The notes: a model not told the origin generated them from the letters alone. A stretch of 64,000 nucleotides of DNA from Strongylocentrotus purpuratus (GCF_000002235.5 NW_022145607.1:37542529-37606528), one strand, 5' to 3'; positions 1 to 11,741 are shown, counted from the stretch's first letter. Numbers and translations: made by a program.

Positions 1-334
1 TTGTCATGCAACTATGTTTTAATAGGGCCTTGCACCATACAAACATCGCTTCTTTAGCATGCTCCTCCGTTTCAGTGTTTCAATTATTGAATTTCTATGT
101 ACTTTGTACACGCTTATCATGTTCATATTAATTGGAAATCAATCAATAAATCACAACTTGCTAAACTTTGATCATAGTAGGCCTATACATCTCTGGTCTA
201 TTTGCATTTCTTTGCTTACTGGAACATGATTTCGCGTTTGTTTTTATTCTTCATTTTTTTTTTCTTTCCTCATCTTTTTTTTTTTGATAGAGATTTTTAA
301 TTAAATATGTGATATCAATGTATTTGTATGACAG

Positions 335-401
335 GATTACCTGCTGCGATAGTGCTCCTTACTGGTGCTATCTCGAGACATAATTATTCAAACTCCGACT
401 A
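335..401 (+). CDS. Adhesion GPCR, penultimate exon (TM4 end and second extracellular loop)
   Basis: This is a 67-base internal exon bounded by an acceptor (ACAG ending at 334) and a strong donor (GTAAGT at 402). Read with two leading bases it gives LPAAIVLLTGAISRHNY, then SNSDY completed by the first base of the next exon, where CFLQKWP follows. A Pro-rich TM4 end, then an extracellular loop and a conserved Cys before TM5, is the adhesion (class B2) GPCR pattern. The junction phase (two bases left over, one supplied at 1162) fits exactly. Earlier exons (GAIN domain, TM1-3) are to the left of the window, so subfamily and N-terminal domains cannot be assigned. Confidence 0.8.
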
Positions 402-1161
402 GTAAGTAACCTCTACATTATGCTCATGCTTTCCAACAAACATTTATAATAAAGTATGATCAAATTATCATTCTTTGTTGAACATGTTAAAGTCTCAGGA
501 GTATTGGTGAATGTGTCGTTGTCTAATTTCTTGTTAAGACCATCGTGTTTCATTTCCTGATATGGAGTAATTTATTGAGTTGAATCCAATTTAGCTCACT
601 CTCAGCTCCTGCGGTAACAGAAAAAAAACAACTTTCAGATAAAAACAAAAGTTTACTGGAAACTACAACTATTGAAATGAGTATGAATGTACGGAAACAA
701 AAAAAAACTCCAAGGAAATCGAGCTAATCGTCAAACACAAGACTGTCAATAAAAATTACGCGGTATGAGTATGCATGTCATTTGTATTTTTAAGAAAGTT
801 GTTGCTATTTTGATCACAATTTGTTATTATAAACAACCATCCGTTAGAAATGATCCGTTAGACAAATTTTCTGAACACGAAGATGCGATTGTTAATACAA
901 GATCAAAGTATAGGAGGGACTATAAAGGCTTTTTGTCTTGCACTCATCAGAGTAAATGGGAAGAATAATTTCTGATTTGTGTTACTTTGCATCACTGCGG
1001 TTAATTATCATGAGTGCAAGTTGAATATCTTTCGTATGTCTTTATTCAATGATATTGTTTGATTTCTGCATCATTTTTCATGCATGCATATTACCAGAAT
1101 TTAGATTAAGCATTTATCCATCTGTATATTAGGATAATTTTTTACCTTTTCAATTGTACAG

Positions 1162-1660
1162 CTGTTTTCTTCAGAAATGGCCACTCGTCGGCGGTTTGCT
1201 CATCCCTATGGCCTTCATTCTCGCTCTTAACCTGATCATCTTCGCTCTTGTTATGCGTCGTCTCATGCGCATCAAATCAGGTGGCGGGAAAGCTAGCGAG
1301 TTAAAATCAGAAGCCCGCCACGAGATCATGCGCCGTCTCACAAATGGGATAAGCGTCCTCCTCCTACTTGGTTTGACCTGGCTCGTTGGATACTTCACCG
1401 TGATCGAACAACTCAACCTCGCAGTCCACGTCATCTTCATCCTACTCAACTCTCTCCAAGGATTCTTCATCTTTGTTTTCTACGTTCTCCGACAACCGCA
1501 AAGCCGTGCGCGCTTGCTGGAACACCTGGGTTGTTGTTTCCACGATTCATATTCGGTGGCAAAGTCAGGTCCTATGAGTATGAAACAGACGACGATGACC
1601 GGAACAGATAATCCAATGTCAGGTAATGAGTCTGTGTTGAGCAAATCTGATATCGACTAG
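1162..1660 (+). CDS. Adhesion GPCR, terminal exon (TM5-TM7 and cytoplasmic tail)
   Basis: The acceptor is TTGTACAG, ending at 1161. The exon encodes three hydrophobic helices: TM5 (GGLLIPMAFILALNLIIFAL), TM6 (GISVLLLLGLTWLVGYF) and TM7 (VIFILLNSLQGFFIFVFYVL). GLTW-x-x-G in TM6 and SLQG-x-FIF-x-FY in TM7 are hallmarks of adhesion GPCRs, which signal at the plasma membrane through G proteins after exposure of a tethered agonist. A basic third intracellular loop (RRLMRIK) precedes TM6. The tail is about 60 residues, Ser/Thr-rich with two neighbouring Cys (LGCCF) that could be palmitoylated, and ends SKSDID before TAG at 1658. Intron 402-1161 separates it from the previous exon. An open frame can be read a few codons upstream of 1162, but the splice acceptor and the conserved Cys define the exon edge. 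The fold is certain; the orthologue is not. Confidence 0.88.
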
Positions 1661-2280
1661 CATGTCTATAAAGAAAATTAATGCATTACCCTGAATTACT
1701 CACATTCACATTTGTGTTGATATTGTCTATTTTGTTAAACACTGACTCAACAAAACTTTTAATATTGAAATTCCCTGATATTATATCCGAAGCTACAAAT
1801 GCAAATTATGGAATACTATAATCAATTAAACACTTCAAATGGCGTTCATAGATAACATTAAACACAAACACAATTTAACGTGTATTGCAAACAGGAGGGG
1901 CGTCGGAGAATCTTTCAAAGTAGGGAGGGGGGGGGGGACCGATAAAAAGGGTACTTTCTAGACAAATTGGGCACCTATATAAAAAGAAAAGTCTCACCGC
2001 GAAAATATACAATATTTAGACATTAGTATATACCCCTAGATTGTGATTTCTTTATGAGGGATAATTTCAATGTTTTTTTTCTTCTCTTTTCTCTTTACAT
2101 GTTCCAACAAACTGCTTAAAGTAGCTTGGCGAAGAAAGTTTACTTAATCACTAAAAATGGGCAAATTATACATGTCCGGATAGCGTAGTCTGCTCTAAAG
2201 TCTTGTAAATATAAATGAAACGCGGTAAGAAGCTTTTTCCAAGAACCTTCTCAGAACTTCTATTCCTGGCTTGAACATTT
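1661..2280. other. AT-rich sequence after the GPCR stop
   Basis: This probably includes the GPCR 3' untranslated region, but I see no convincing AATAAA close to the stop. A poly-G run lies near 1927-1936, with some GGGCACC / AAAAAGGG words like those of the arrays at 3.6 and 8.5 kb. I see no gene. Confidence 0.4.
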
Positions 2281-3260
2281 TTTTCGCGCAGTAGGCCGAT
2301 TATGACGTCACTGGTTGGGCACGATCGCAATTCTAGGCCTCAAGCTCGCCTCTCGCACAGCTCGCGTGTGGTATTTTTCATAGGTCTATAGTATACATTA
2401 TCGAGACTTTGCATGCTTCATATCCTGACCAGAAAGTGGAATAACAAACTCTAGAAATCATGTAATTACATATAATATTAAACGAATTTATGTAATATAA
2501 TACGAGGGGTGAATTCGATTTGTCCAAATACCCTTCCATTCTGTGTAATTTGCTGAATTGTTTTGTATTTGTTCGGTCATCATGCTTTGGCGTGATAGTG
2601 ATTGCTGTTGATTATACGAGACCGCATGATGAGTGAATCGCGAGCGTCCTGCAGCTGCACTTCTATTTATGAATGGTGCATATTTGCAATTGATTTTCGC
2701 CAAATATAATCTCACATCTAATCGTCTTTGATTTGTTATCCGTGAAATTTGCCCAAAACTTGAAAAGCCCTGCACATCCCGAAAAGTCTCGCCCGGCCCA
2801 GTTACCCCAGTGACAGGGTGCGCATGACAGATCGATCGCCAGTTCAGCGGGACCGGGAAAGCTGAGCGGCAGCTGGCCACTCAGCCAGCTCGCGCTGATA
2901 TGCTATCACTTGACCTGCACCGACGCCGTCTTCTCCAAATTGTTTTCTTTTTTCCATCTATCCTACATCCCCATCATCATCATCGTCACTATCACTATCA
3001 CTACCAGTATCACTGTCACTAGTTGTGGAGCTGTGCTCATCAACTTCGAGTTCTAAGTAAAACCTCTTCTTCGAGCTCGGGCATTTTGATCAGATATTTA
3101 GCATTCGAGTGGCGTTTGTATACGTATAATGCATGCAGGCGAGAGTTGTGTGAGAGCTCTTGGGAGCTCTCTCGCGCTCATCATGTGCCCAACCTCATAC
3201 GTCACAAATCGTACGTCACAATAGCGGGCCGATCAAGGGCGGAATAATCGGGTAGTAATT
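2281..3260. promoter_or_regulatory. CpG-richer, possibly promoter-like stretch
   Basis: CpG density is visibly higher than in the flanks. A TGACGTCA CRE palindrome occurs near 2305, and two TACGTCACA words lie close together near 3200-3222, just before GGGCGGA. Direct repeats of GGGAGCTCTC-like sequence lie near 3160. Open frames on the minus strand (2488-2880) and plus strand (3023-3247) match nothing I recognise. Calling it a promoter is an inference from composition and CRE words only; no transcript is visible. Confidence 0.25.
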
Positions 3261-3479
3261 TCACCACTTTTAATAGCAGATAAGTCAATTCTGTAACAAT
3301 TTTTGAAAACTAAAACCATGAACCATTAGAAAGATTGTAACATTAACTTTGCAATGATACCAACATTATGAAGGTTAAAAGCCTTTTGAAACCTTCGCTC
3401 AGCTACTTTAAGAATCATACTTTGCAGTTTGGTGTGATGGTCTGCATATTGCGAGTGAGCAAATATCTTAAGATTTGTT

Positions 3480-4490
3480 AAAGGTCGCAGTGCGAACAAT
3501 TATTGTATATAAAGAGGAAAAAAACAATCCCGATAGGATTTTTAGCACAATTTAATCATTAAAGAAAATGTTGCTCTTAGTCACTTCAAATTAGGAGCTC
3601 ACTTATGACACATATCCAAAGGGAAAAGGATATTTATAAGAAATGAAAAAGAGCACATGTCAAGTAAAAAGGGGAGTTTTACGAGATGAAAATGAGTCAC
3701 CTTTCGCGAGTGAGAAGGGCACTCACCGTAGATGAAGAAATGCAGTTATGAGAACGGAAAAAGGGCACTTATTACAAAGGAAGGGCCAATTATCAAAAGG
3801 AGAATGGCACTAGACAGGATAAGGGGCACGTGTCGAAATAAAAGGGGCACTTATTACGGAGTTAGAGGGGTTCCCTCTCAAATTTGAATAAGGGCACTCA
3901 TCGGCGATGAAAAGGGGAACTTATAAGAAAGAAAAGAGGGCTTACAAAGGAAAAAAGGCACATGTCTAATATAAGGGACACCTTTCAGATTTAAAAAGAG
4001 ACAATCATAAGAGGTGAATATGCACTTATAACAGCTTGCAAGGGGCACTCACCTGAAATGAACAAAGGCACTTGTGAGTACGGAATGGGTCAATTATTAC
4101 AAACGATAATGGGCACTTGTGGAGGGAAAAGAGGCACCTATGAGATCTGAATAGAGGCATCTATCAGAGGTGTCAGAAGGGGCATTTGTGAGAAGAGGCA
4201 GTGGCTTTGATTAAACAAGAAAAGGGGCATTTAATAAACAAAATGATATATAGGGCAGTTATCAGAGGTTTAAAAGTGGCACTCAACAATAATGAAAAGG
4301 GACAATTATCAGAAGGGGTATACGCACTTATTACACAATAAAAAGGGCACTTGTTAAAGTAAACTGGGCACCTGTCAGAATTGAATAGGGGACAATTATC
4401 ATAAGTGGAATGGGCGCCCATCAGGAATAAAGAAGAGGCACTTTAGGGTACATGCCCTCATCCCTCCACCGGCTCCGACACCTCTGCTAC
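3480..4490. repeat. Degenerate GGGGCACTTATCAGA-type satellite array, copy 1
   Basis: Dozens of degenerate units of roughly 20-27 bases follow each other. The consensus is close to AAAAGGGGCAC-TTATCAGA-GATGA. The left flank (ATAAAGAGGAAAAAAACAAT, then CGAT-GGATTTTTAGCACAAT) and a right edge rich in CCCTCCxCCGGCxCCG also occur at the second array, so this is a dispersed element with an internal array rather than a chance low-complexity tract. The minus-strand open frame 4173-4421 is a product of the repeat and not a gene. Confidence 0.75.
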
Positions 4491-6041
4491 AAACATTAAA
4501 TGCTCGTAGTAATATGCACGATTGAAATACTAATCGTTTGTGTACATGTAAGTTGTTTAGAGTATGTAGCCCTTATTTTAGATGATTCACATCTTCTGGT
4601 CGTTGTTTTTTTGTTTCCCAAAATTTAACTACAATATTTGGATTCGGAAGTTTCTGTCATTCATTTTATGTCATCATATTTTGTTACATTAAAAAGGGGT
4701 GTTACATATCGCTCACTCAAATGTAATGTTTGTTTATATTCATAAGGTATTTTTCATTATAATTATGTTGTCTACTTTCATATGTATTTCATTCGCATGA
4801 TTCTCGATGCAGATTTGCTATGGTGAGGGATCATTACTTTATCGGGTCATATTTTATTATTATGCATATCATTATAATTAGTAATATTTTTCGCTTACAC
4901 AAATAGGTCGCTTTTAAAACTGTTCGTTAAAATGGAGTAAATTGGAAACTAGATTGTTTGTTGGATAAAACATCACTGGAAAAATCTGTACCCAATTTGG
5001 GTACATCATACCTAAAACTAATTTTACCCAACAATCATGCATGTTCCCATTTTACCCAATACACATGACGCGGTAAACCGTATGAGGTAAATGGCAATTA
5101 ATAAAAACGGCCGTGGTAATACTGCATCATATCTGAACGAGCCTTAAAGGCATCTTTTAACAATGTTAAATCTAAGATACATGGCCCTATATACGTGTTA
5201 TCAGTGTCTGTGATATGGTGTAATATTGAAACCGTAAACAAAATGCGCTTCAAAATGATTATGAAGTGCCTCAAAAAGTAAAAATCTTTGAATGCCCGGT
5301 TTTATCATACTCATTCCCCCCAGTAGACTGTATTGTTAGGAAAACCGTTAGGAAAACCAAAAATGAAGTTTCGATTTCCAATCATAAATATCTTGATAAT
5401 CAGACAGGCGATCGGCTTGAAGAAGTCATGGGATTCCTGACTGACCAAAAGGTTTATAATTATGATTGCAGCATGAGCTAAATTCCATAATTTTGTTTCA
5501 GAATTTGAATTTGAATTCAGAAGCAATGTTACCGAGTCACATTTAATGGGTAAAATGTTATCCAACTGTTTTAAGGGGTGAATTACCATGGTATGTGTAT
5601 ATAGTCACACTTGTGTTTTCGTTGTCTTCACTCTTATGTAAATAATTCATTTGTTGTGTAGGGGCCTAATGTTTGAAACATAATAAATTGTGTAAATGGA
5701 TATGATTTAAACTCACAAAGATATATTATATCATTGGTAAGCTGGTGGTTGTTTGTTAAGAGGGCTTTATAGATGCATAATTTTGTTAACTTTTGTTTGC
5801 TCAGACATGTCAGATGTATATGAATATATAATTGTCTTTAGTAACAGCTAATTTACAGCTAACTTAGCGTTTCATTGTAATCTCTTGAATTTTCTGTTCG
5901 CTTATTAAATCGATTCATATTTTCTTGTGGTGGTATGTATATAATTGTTTTTAAATGTTTCGGTTACTTAATATCATTTAGTTTACGCAGAGTACTTTTT
6001 AATCATTGATTAATTCATATTGATGCTGGTTTGTCAATATG

Positions 6042-6072
<31 letters not shown>

Positions 6073-7380
6073 GATGAGGATTGAGGGACAATGTATTTTC
6101 TTTTATATTCGTCTTAATGCTTAATCTTATATCATTCCTTATATCCTATAAAGTAAGTTTGAGAAAATTTCATCAAAATCCAAACAAGAGCAATGTTATT
6201 TTTTGCTAGAAAAGGCGACTGTGTCATTTTCACCTTACAAGATAGAAGGGTCTGCGCACTCATTTATTTGACATGAAGTTGTGGAATTTGGATGTGAAAG
6301 ATAGCATGTCTTGGTTTGTGAATAAAATTAAACTTTCTTACTATGTTTTAGTTGTTTTATTTGTATTCTTTTTATATGATTATTTTATGTTGGATGAATT
6401 TTTTTGGTATGATAGAGAAGAAAAATTTATCTTCTTTGGTGTTAAGTTTCACTATAGATTCATGCAGTTGCGCATACTTATGTGCAGACAAGGATGCTGC
6501 ACCGATTTGGGCGCTGTAGAGCCACAACGATGTACATTATTTCCTTAATGACCTTTCAGAGAATCACCTATGACTGATTCCTTTTTCTGAAGTGCTAAGA
6601 ACTGTAGGGGGCTGCGAGGAGCTTGCAATATGATTTGTATAGCCATACAAGTTGTGGATGTATACTGTTTCGTTTGAAAGTGGAACAAAATGAAGACATA
6701 TAACAGTGATCACGAATTTTTAAAGAAGTGCTTTGCCACACAAATATTGCTTTTTTGGCACTTCTAGATGCAGTCAATTTCCCCTCATGATTAATCCACA
6801 AATTTGTATATGCATATCAAAGTGTCACTTCCAAATACGGCCTAAACTTACCTGATTTATCCCCCGTTATCAAATAATTTGAAAATAACACAATGTAATG
6901 TAAATGTAACATACTTTTGCTTTTATATTTCTGCTATTCCATTGTCAAGAACCAGAAGGACATTAGTAATACACTGTGATACAATGTACAGTTTGTACGC
7001 AAACCTTAATGCCCTTCTAAATCTCAGCAGATGTTCTGTCGATGAGAAAGGTAGAGTCAGACTTGAAAATGTTCTCCTTGGCCTTTATTCTGCTAAAAGT
7101 CAAACCCGACCCTGGGCTAAAGGATTATTTTTGTTCAAATCGGGTTAACAAAGGAAGTCTGAGGTCTATCTTTTCTAATGCAAATCTTCTGTTTCAATGG
7201 GCAATGGACCGGTTTACTAACATTACAATTTTACGCATACTTTTTAAGCAAAGGCCTTTCTTGAAAACATGGAATCTTGCTTGAATGTTGATTAATTGAA
7301 ATTAAAAGCGGTAAAAAATATAAAATCACTTGAATAAAAGGCATTAAAATATCACCAAAAAGATTAGAAGAGGAAAAAAG
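4491..7380. other. AT-rich intergenic sequence with short repeat fragments
   Basis: I see no gene. There is a near-palindrome TGTACCCAATTTGGGTACA near 4988, a GTTACCGAGTCACxTTTAA word near 5528 that recurs near 26040 and 34332, an (AT)n run near 6050-6072, and a segment near 7205-7275 (ACCGGTTTACTAACAT) that recurs near 25390. Open frames such as 6273-6548 have AT-driven composition and no recognisable domain. Confidence 0.4.
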
Positions 7381-7510
7381 ATATAAGGAAGTTGGTAGAA
7401 GGTAGAGAAGTAAAGAGAGAATGAAAGAAAGAGAAGGATTTGGAAAGGGAGAAGGAGAGGGAAAGGGAGACAGAGAAAGAGAGAGAGAGAGATAGAGAGA
7501 GAGATACATA
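7381..7510. repeat. GA-rich simple repeat
   Basis: Purine-rich, mostly GAGA/GGGA tract. It lies directly downstream, in minus orientation, of the LINE fragment end, so it may be that insertion's tail or target. Confidence 0.7.
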
Positions 7511-7546
7511 AGCTATGTCAAGAGCAGTATATGAATCGGCATTGTA

Positions 7547-7862
7547 TCACACAGGTTTAAAAAAAATGTCCTTGTACATACATTTAAAGACATCGATAGA
7601 TTTAGCATTTTGAAAAGCAAAAGGTAAATTATTCCAGATTTTACCACCAGCGTTTCTAAAACAATTCTTAAAACACTGAAGATTAGGCTTGGGTAAAACA
7701 ACATTCAACGTATTGGCAAGTCTAGTGTTAAAACCATGTCTGCAGTGAACAGCCATTTTCACTTCTTTGCACAATCATACTGAGGCTTTTTCATGAATAC
7801 AGTTGTACATTATACATGCTAAAACATAGTCCCGTCTAATATTCAACCTATTAACATCATAA
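7547..7862 (-). pseudogene. Non-LTR retrotransposon reverse transcriptase, C-terminal fragment
   Basis: On the minus strand the frame gives VNRLNIRRDYVLACIMYNC, then after one stop CRHGFNTR and, further on, GGKIWNNLP, ending at TGA near 7547. The order 'short helix with R-R-D-Y..., H-G-x-N-T-R, then K-x-W-N-x-L-P' is the usual end of the ORF2 reverse transcriptase protein of Jockey/CR1/RTE-type LINEs. The internal stop (TGA near 7775) and the missing polymerase core show a 5'-truncated dead copy. The exact clade is not resolvable by eye. Confidence 0.7.
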
Positions 7863-7879
7863 TCAAAGTTCTTGAGTAT

Positions 7880-8260
7880 TTGAGTATTTGATATACTATG
7901 TTCTATTATGTAATAGAAAAGGTCAGATTATATCATGCGCTTTGCCCAGGCGGTGCAGCCGGGCCGACTACGGACCGGCGGGGGGAGGGAGGGGCTATAA
8001 ATGTTCTTTACTTCTTGGCCTCTCTCTTTCCATTTCGTGTCGGACTGGTGGGCGTATCGTCTGTGCAGCCTGGGTATACAGAAGTATCATGCTATGTTTT
8101 TTTAATGTTACACTGAAATGTGAAACCACAAGATTGTAAGTGTGAAACAATATGATTATTCATTATTTTTGTGCAAAACTATGTAACGCATATTTAGTAA
8201 ATTATTGTGTTTTCTGACCAATAAAAAGTATCAAGATAAAACAAAATAATCAAAGTTCCC
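7880..8260. other. GC-rich patch followed by AT-rich sequence with AATAAA
   Basis: Between about 7935 and 8075 the composition changes to strongly GC-rich, with GCCGGGCC, GGACCGGCGGGGGGA and a CTATAAATG word. AT-rich sequence with AATAAAAAG near 8220 follows. It could be the remnant of a promoter or of an element's end. I recognise no protein in the overlapping frames. Confidence 0.25.
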
Positions 8261-8269
8261 TACGACGGT

Positions 8270-9062
8270 GAGGTATCAGTGCAAGAAAAAAAATCATCTT
8301 ATAAAGAGAGAAAGAAAAAAATCCTGATGGGTTTTAAGCACGATCCAATCATAGAAGACTGAATAGACTTTCAAAAAGGAACATAACTATATATAACTAT
8401 ATTTACTACATCAACTATAGATGCGAGCGAGCTAAGGAAGAAATTAAAGAAAATTACTTATAGTCGCTTTAAACTCGGGGTGCATGTTATGAAGAAAGGA
8501 AAAGGGGCAATAATCAAAAGGGAAAGGGACACCTTTTAGAAAACAAAAAAGCATGTGTCAAAGAAAAAGGGGACTTATTAGAGGTGAAGATTGAGTAATC
8601 CTCGCACGGTGAAAGAGGCACTCATCAGAGATAAAAAAAAATTACACAGTTTAAGAAAAGGGGGCTTTTGTTGAAGAAAAAGGGGCATCTATCAGATATT
8701 GATAGGAACATTTATCAGAAGTGAAAGGGGAATGTATGATGAGGGGAATGGGCTCTTTATAAAACAACATGAGGGCACTTATCACAAGAAAAAGGGGCAC
8801 ATGTCAAATAAAAGGGGCGATTATCAGAGATGAAAAGGGGAACTCATTTAATAGAAGGCGAAAGGGCAATTCGTAAAAGGAAAAGGGCCATTTGTCAAAG
8901 TTAAATGGTCACCTCTCAGATTTAAATAGGGGCAATTATAAGAGACGAAGTGGGCACTCATCAGAAGTGGAAAGGAGCAATTCTCTGAAATAGGGCACTT
9001 ATCCACTTAAAAGCGGGAAGCCACTGTGCACCTGCCCCTCCCTCCTGGAGCGCCGCCTCTTG
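8270..9062. repeat. Degenerate GGGGCACTTATCAGA-type satellite array, copy 2
   Basis: Same architecture and orientation as the array at 3.48-4.49 kb. A left module with ATAAAGAGAGAAAGAAAAAAAT and GATGGGTTTTAAGCACGAT is followed by degenerate units AAAAGGGGCAC / TTATCAGAGATGA. The right edge is CTGCCCCTCCCTCCTGGAGC. The shared flanks show two copies of one dispersed repeat family. Confidence 0.75.
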
Positions 9063-9940
9063 AATGGATTTCAGATGACTATTAAAGAAATTATGAAAGA
9101 TTATCGTATTATGACAAGTTTTGTTATAAATTGAGATTAAATTTCAACAGGATCGCGCTGACTTTTATTAATGTTTCTTTATTTCAACCAAAACTTGAGG
9201 TTGGATTTCAAATAAAAAATATAAATACAAACATATAGTAGAAATAATATACATAAAGTCAATGCGCTGTCGACGAATAAATAGATGAATTAGAATTGGC
9301 TACAATCAAATTATTGTACATTATAAAATACATGTAAATTAAAGTAAGCTCATCAGTACAATATTTCATATTTATTGTATTTAACGTCAGAACTTATTAG
9401 GGTATGTATCTCCATACATTGAGCAGTTTATAATGAAAAAGATAACAATAATGGATAACAAAATTAAAAAAACAGGTCAAAAACATGACATATATTCAGA
9501 ATCGAGTTGTGAGTGAGGGTACTATGTATGGTCTTTAGAGAGACAGAAGGGCGTTAACTCATATTCATAACATAGAACCAACACCCTCTCAGCTCTCAAC
9601 AGACGATATGTCATGTAAATCTTATTGGAATCAGATTAAGAAATTTATAAACTGAGTCTAGGCTATGGAACGTGATTTCGGGTCTGTTATACAAAGCAAG
9701 TGAAGACTTTAGGAAATGTTTCAACATCCAGTGAGGAAAAGAAGTATATAGTATGAATATCACTTTATGAAAGTCTTGGACGCATGATAAGATTGATTAA
9801 AAGACTTCTAAAATTTCAGCCTAAAGCCGAACGAACACTACACGATCGTCCTGCGATCCGATATTCGAAGACTTAGAAATCGTACGAGATGGGAAATCTA
9901 AACAAACCTCATCTTAATTATATTTAGCTTCTATATAATG
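9063..9940. other. AT-rich intergenic stretch
   Basis: I see no gene, no RNA gene and no clear mobile-element end. Confidence 0.4.
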
Positions 9941-9944
9941 TTAA

Positions 9945-10548
9945 AGGTACTATGTCACATTTGCAGGCCAAAAAAAATAAAAAGGTTAAATTCCAACGGC
10001 ATTTGAAAGTAAATACTAATTTAGAACTTTCCCTTAAAAAGAGGGGCTTGAAAATGTCTTTAAGTTGAAAAATAACGACTATTAGTTGTCGAACCGACTT
10101 AAGACCTAAAGAGCCAATAAGTAATATTCTGATTTTCAGACCATGGTACCGAATGGTCGTACGTTTTATGCTGCGCAAAGATTCAATCAGTTTAATTTTG
10201 GCCATTACAAGAAGTGGGTTATTGACGTAGACAATTGCTCATGTACCCTTTACAGCTCATTTTATGTATGTTATTACCAAAGAAGAAAAAAGCCAGTCAG
10301 TCACTCAATAGTGTCAGACAGTGAAGTCTAGCAAGTAAACAGGTTTCCTTGCATAATTTGAATATTAGGACACTGCTTACGTTTAAATTTCACAGACAGG
10401 GCCCCTTGGAAGAGCAATACTCGTTATTGAAAGGGCCACCCTGTATAAAGAAGACTTGAATAAATAAAAATAAATAAACATGACATATTCCTTATTCTTA
10501 CAAATTTCTACAGAATTTGATGTTGGCTGCAAAAGGGCCATAGTATCT
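9945..10548 (+). mobile_element. TTAA-flanked short DNA transposon, copy 1
   Basis: The ends are inverted repeats: AGGTACTATGTCACATTTGC at the left, and at the right the complement of AGATACTATGGCCCTTTTGC. Both ends are flanked by TTAA (9941-9944 and 10549-10552), the target duplication used by piggyBac- and Kolobok-type transposases. An inverted copy lies at 24455-24955. Both carry a related coding remnant that starts near VPNGRTFYAAQRF and includes NFGHYKKWVIDV, then a Ser/Asp-rich tail. I do not recognise this peptide. It could be a transposase end or captured sequence. Confidence 0.65.
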
Positions 10549-10552
10549 TTAA

Positions 10553-11165
10553 GAATACTAACAACGGGAATTTTAGAGGAATTATAGTGCATTGACCTAT
10601 TCCTCTTAGTGTTTTATATGATTACAGAGATTACGCCATCTAGCGTACACAGTCTTATACATGTAGTAGTAGCAGCATTATCGTTATTATTATTTGTATA
10701 TTATTATACAGTGTGTTTTCCACTCTATTGCGCACCGTGTAAAAATATATCAATTCATTTGGGATAGCATAATTTGACTTATCCTTCATATTATCTGATC
10801 ATTTTTCAGTGAGTGGCAAGACATTACATATTACATGTTTAATCAAGAACAATTTTTTCAATGGACAGATTAAAAAAAAGACCTTTGCAATGTTTAATAA
10901 TTATTTTATAACCCCATTTTTAAGTAAATCACACTTTCATGATTTATTGCGTCGACTTTAGTGTGTAATATATTTAACTTTCAAATGTATACTAAATTAG
11001 TACGTTACATCATACTAACACTTAGAATTATTTAAATTAAAGGGTCTTAAAAGCGATATACAATATTTCGTTTTATACAACGCCTACTAAGATTCTTGCA
11101 ACCTCATTGGTCAATTCTGGATCACATGACATGCGCTAAAAGTACCATTGAACGGCATCATTCTC
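10553..11165. other. AT-rich intergenic stretch
   Basis: I see nothing codable and no repeat boundary. Confidence 0.35.
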
Positions 11166-11170
11166 TAGCC

Positions 11171-11292
11171 GTGCAATTCCGTTTGATCCTTTCGCACCAT
11201 TGCACTCTGACGTCACTAACGATGTACAAAGTATATTGTGAGCTAAGTGACGTCAGAGTGCAATGGAGCGAAAGGATCAAACGAAATTGCAC
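11171..11292. repeat. Near-perfect palindrome (about 47-48 base arms, about 27-base loop)
   Basis: The left arm 11171-11218 (GTGCAATTCCGTTTGATCCT...GACGTCACTA) is the reverse complement of the right arm 11246-11292 (AGTGACGTCAGAGTGCAATG...GAAATTGCAC) with about two mismatches. Each arm contains a TGACGTCA-like CRE core. It would form a stable hairpin in single-stranded DNA or RNA. It could be a small foldback MITE. Confidence 0.8.
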
Positions 11293-11500
11293 TCCGCGTA
11301 AAAAAACAAAAACAAACATAAATCTTTGTACGCGCGGCGCATGGTATGCGCATGGTTTTCTGCCTGCTTAATAGTGCGCGCTCACTATCGGCAATTTCAT
11401 GAATTAAAAGAAAAAAGAAAAATCGCTGAGATTTAGGCCCAGAAAAACTGTTTTAATTAACGTCCGAGGAGTTGAGTTGAGTTGAGGGGGGGGGGGGGGG

Positions 11501-11741
11501 TGTCAAATATCATAGATTAGTCCGAGCAAACTGGTATATATAGTTCAACATCAACATAGGTTTTATTGTGTGAAATAAACACCGACAACATAACTGGCTG
11601 CGGCAGGGACCGCCATGATAGAACTCAGCAATAATAATGCGCGGGACTCTAGTTGTACCCGACGCGTATACATTATGGGATACCTTGTGACGTCAGTCAC
11701 TGCGTATCGTAGCTCATGCATAATTAAGTAACATTGCTACA
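11501..11741 (-). repeat. 3' LTR of the Ty3-type element
   Basis: 241 bases, matching 23826-24065 except for about four substitutions and one inserted base. It contains a GTGACGTCA CRE-like word. Reading the minus strand it starts TGTAGCAATG next to the purine tract. Confidence 0.93.

Noticed and set aside
2488..2880. 130-residue minus-strand frame as a gene
   Set aside because: No domain recognised. It could be a chance frame in CpG-richer DNA.
4173..4421. 82-residue minus-strand frame with repeated CPF motifs
   Set aside because: Translation of the degenerate GGGGCAC satellite units, with no conservation in the second array.
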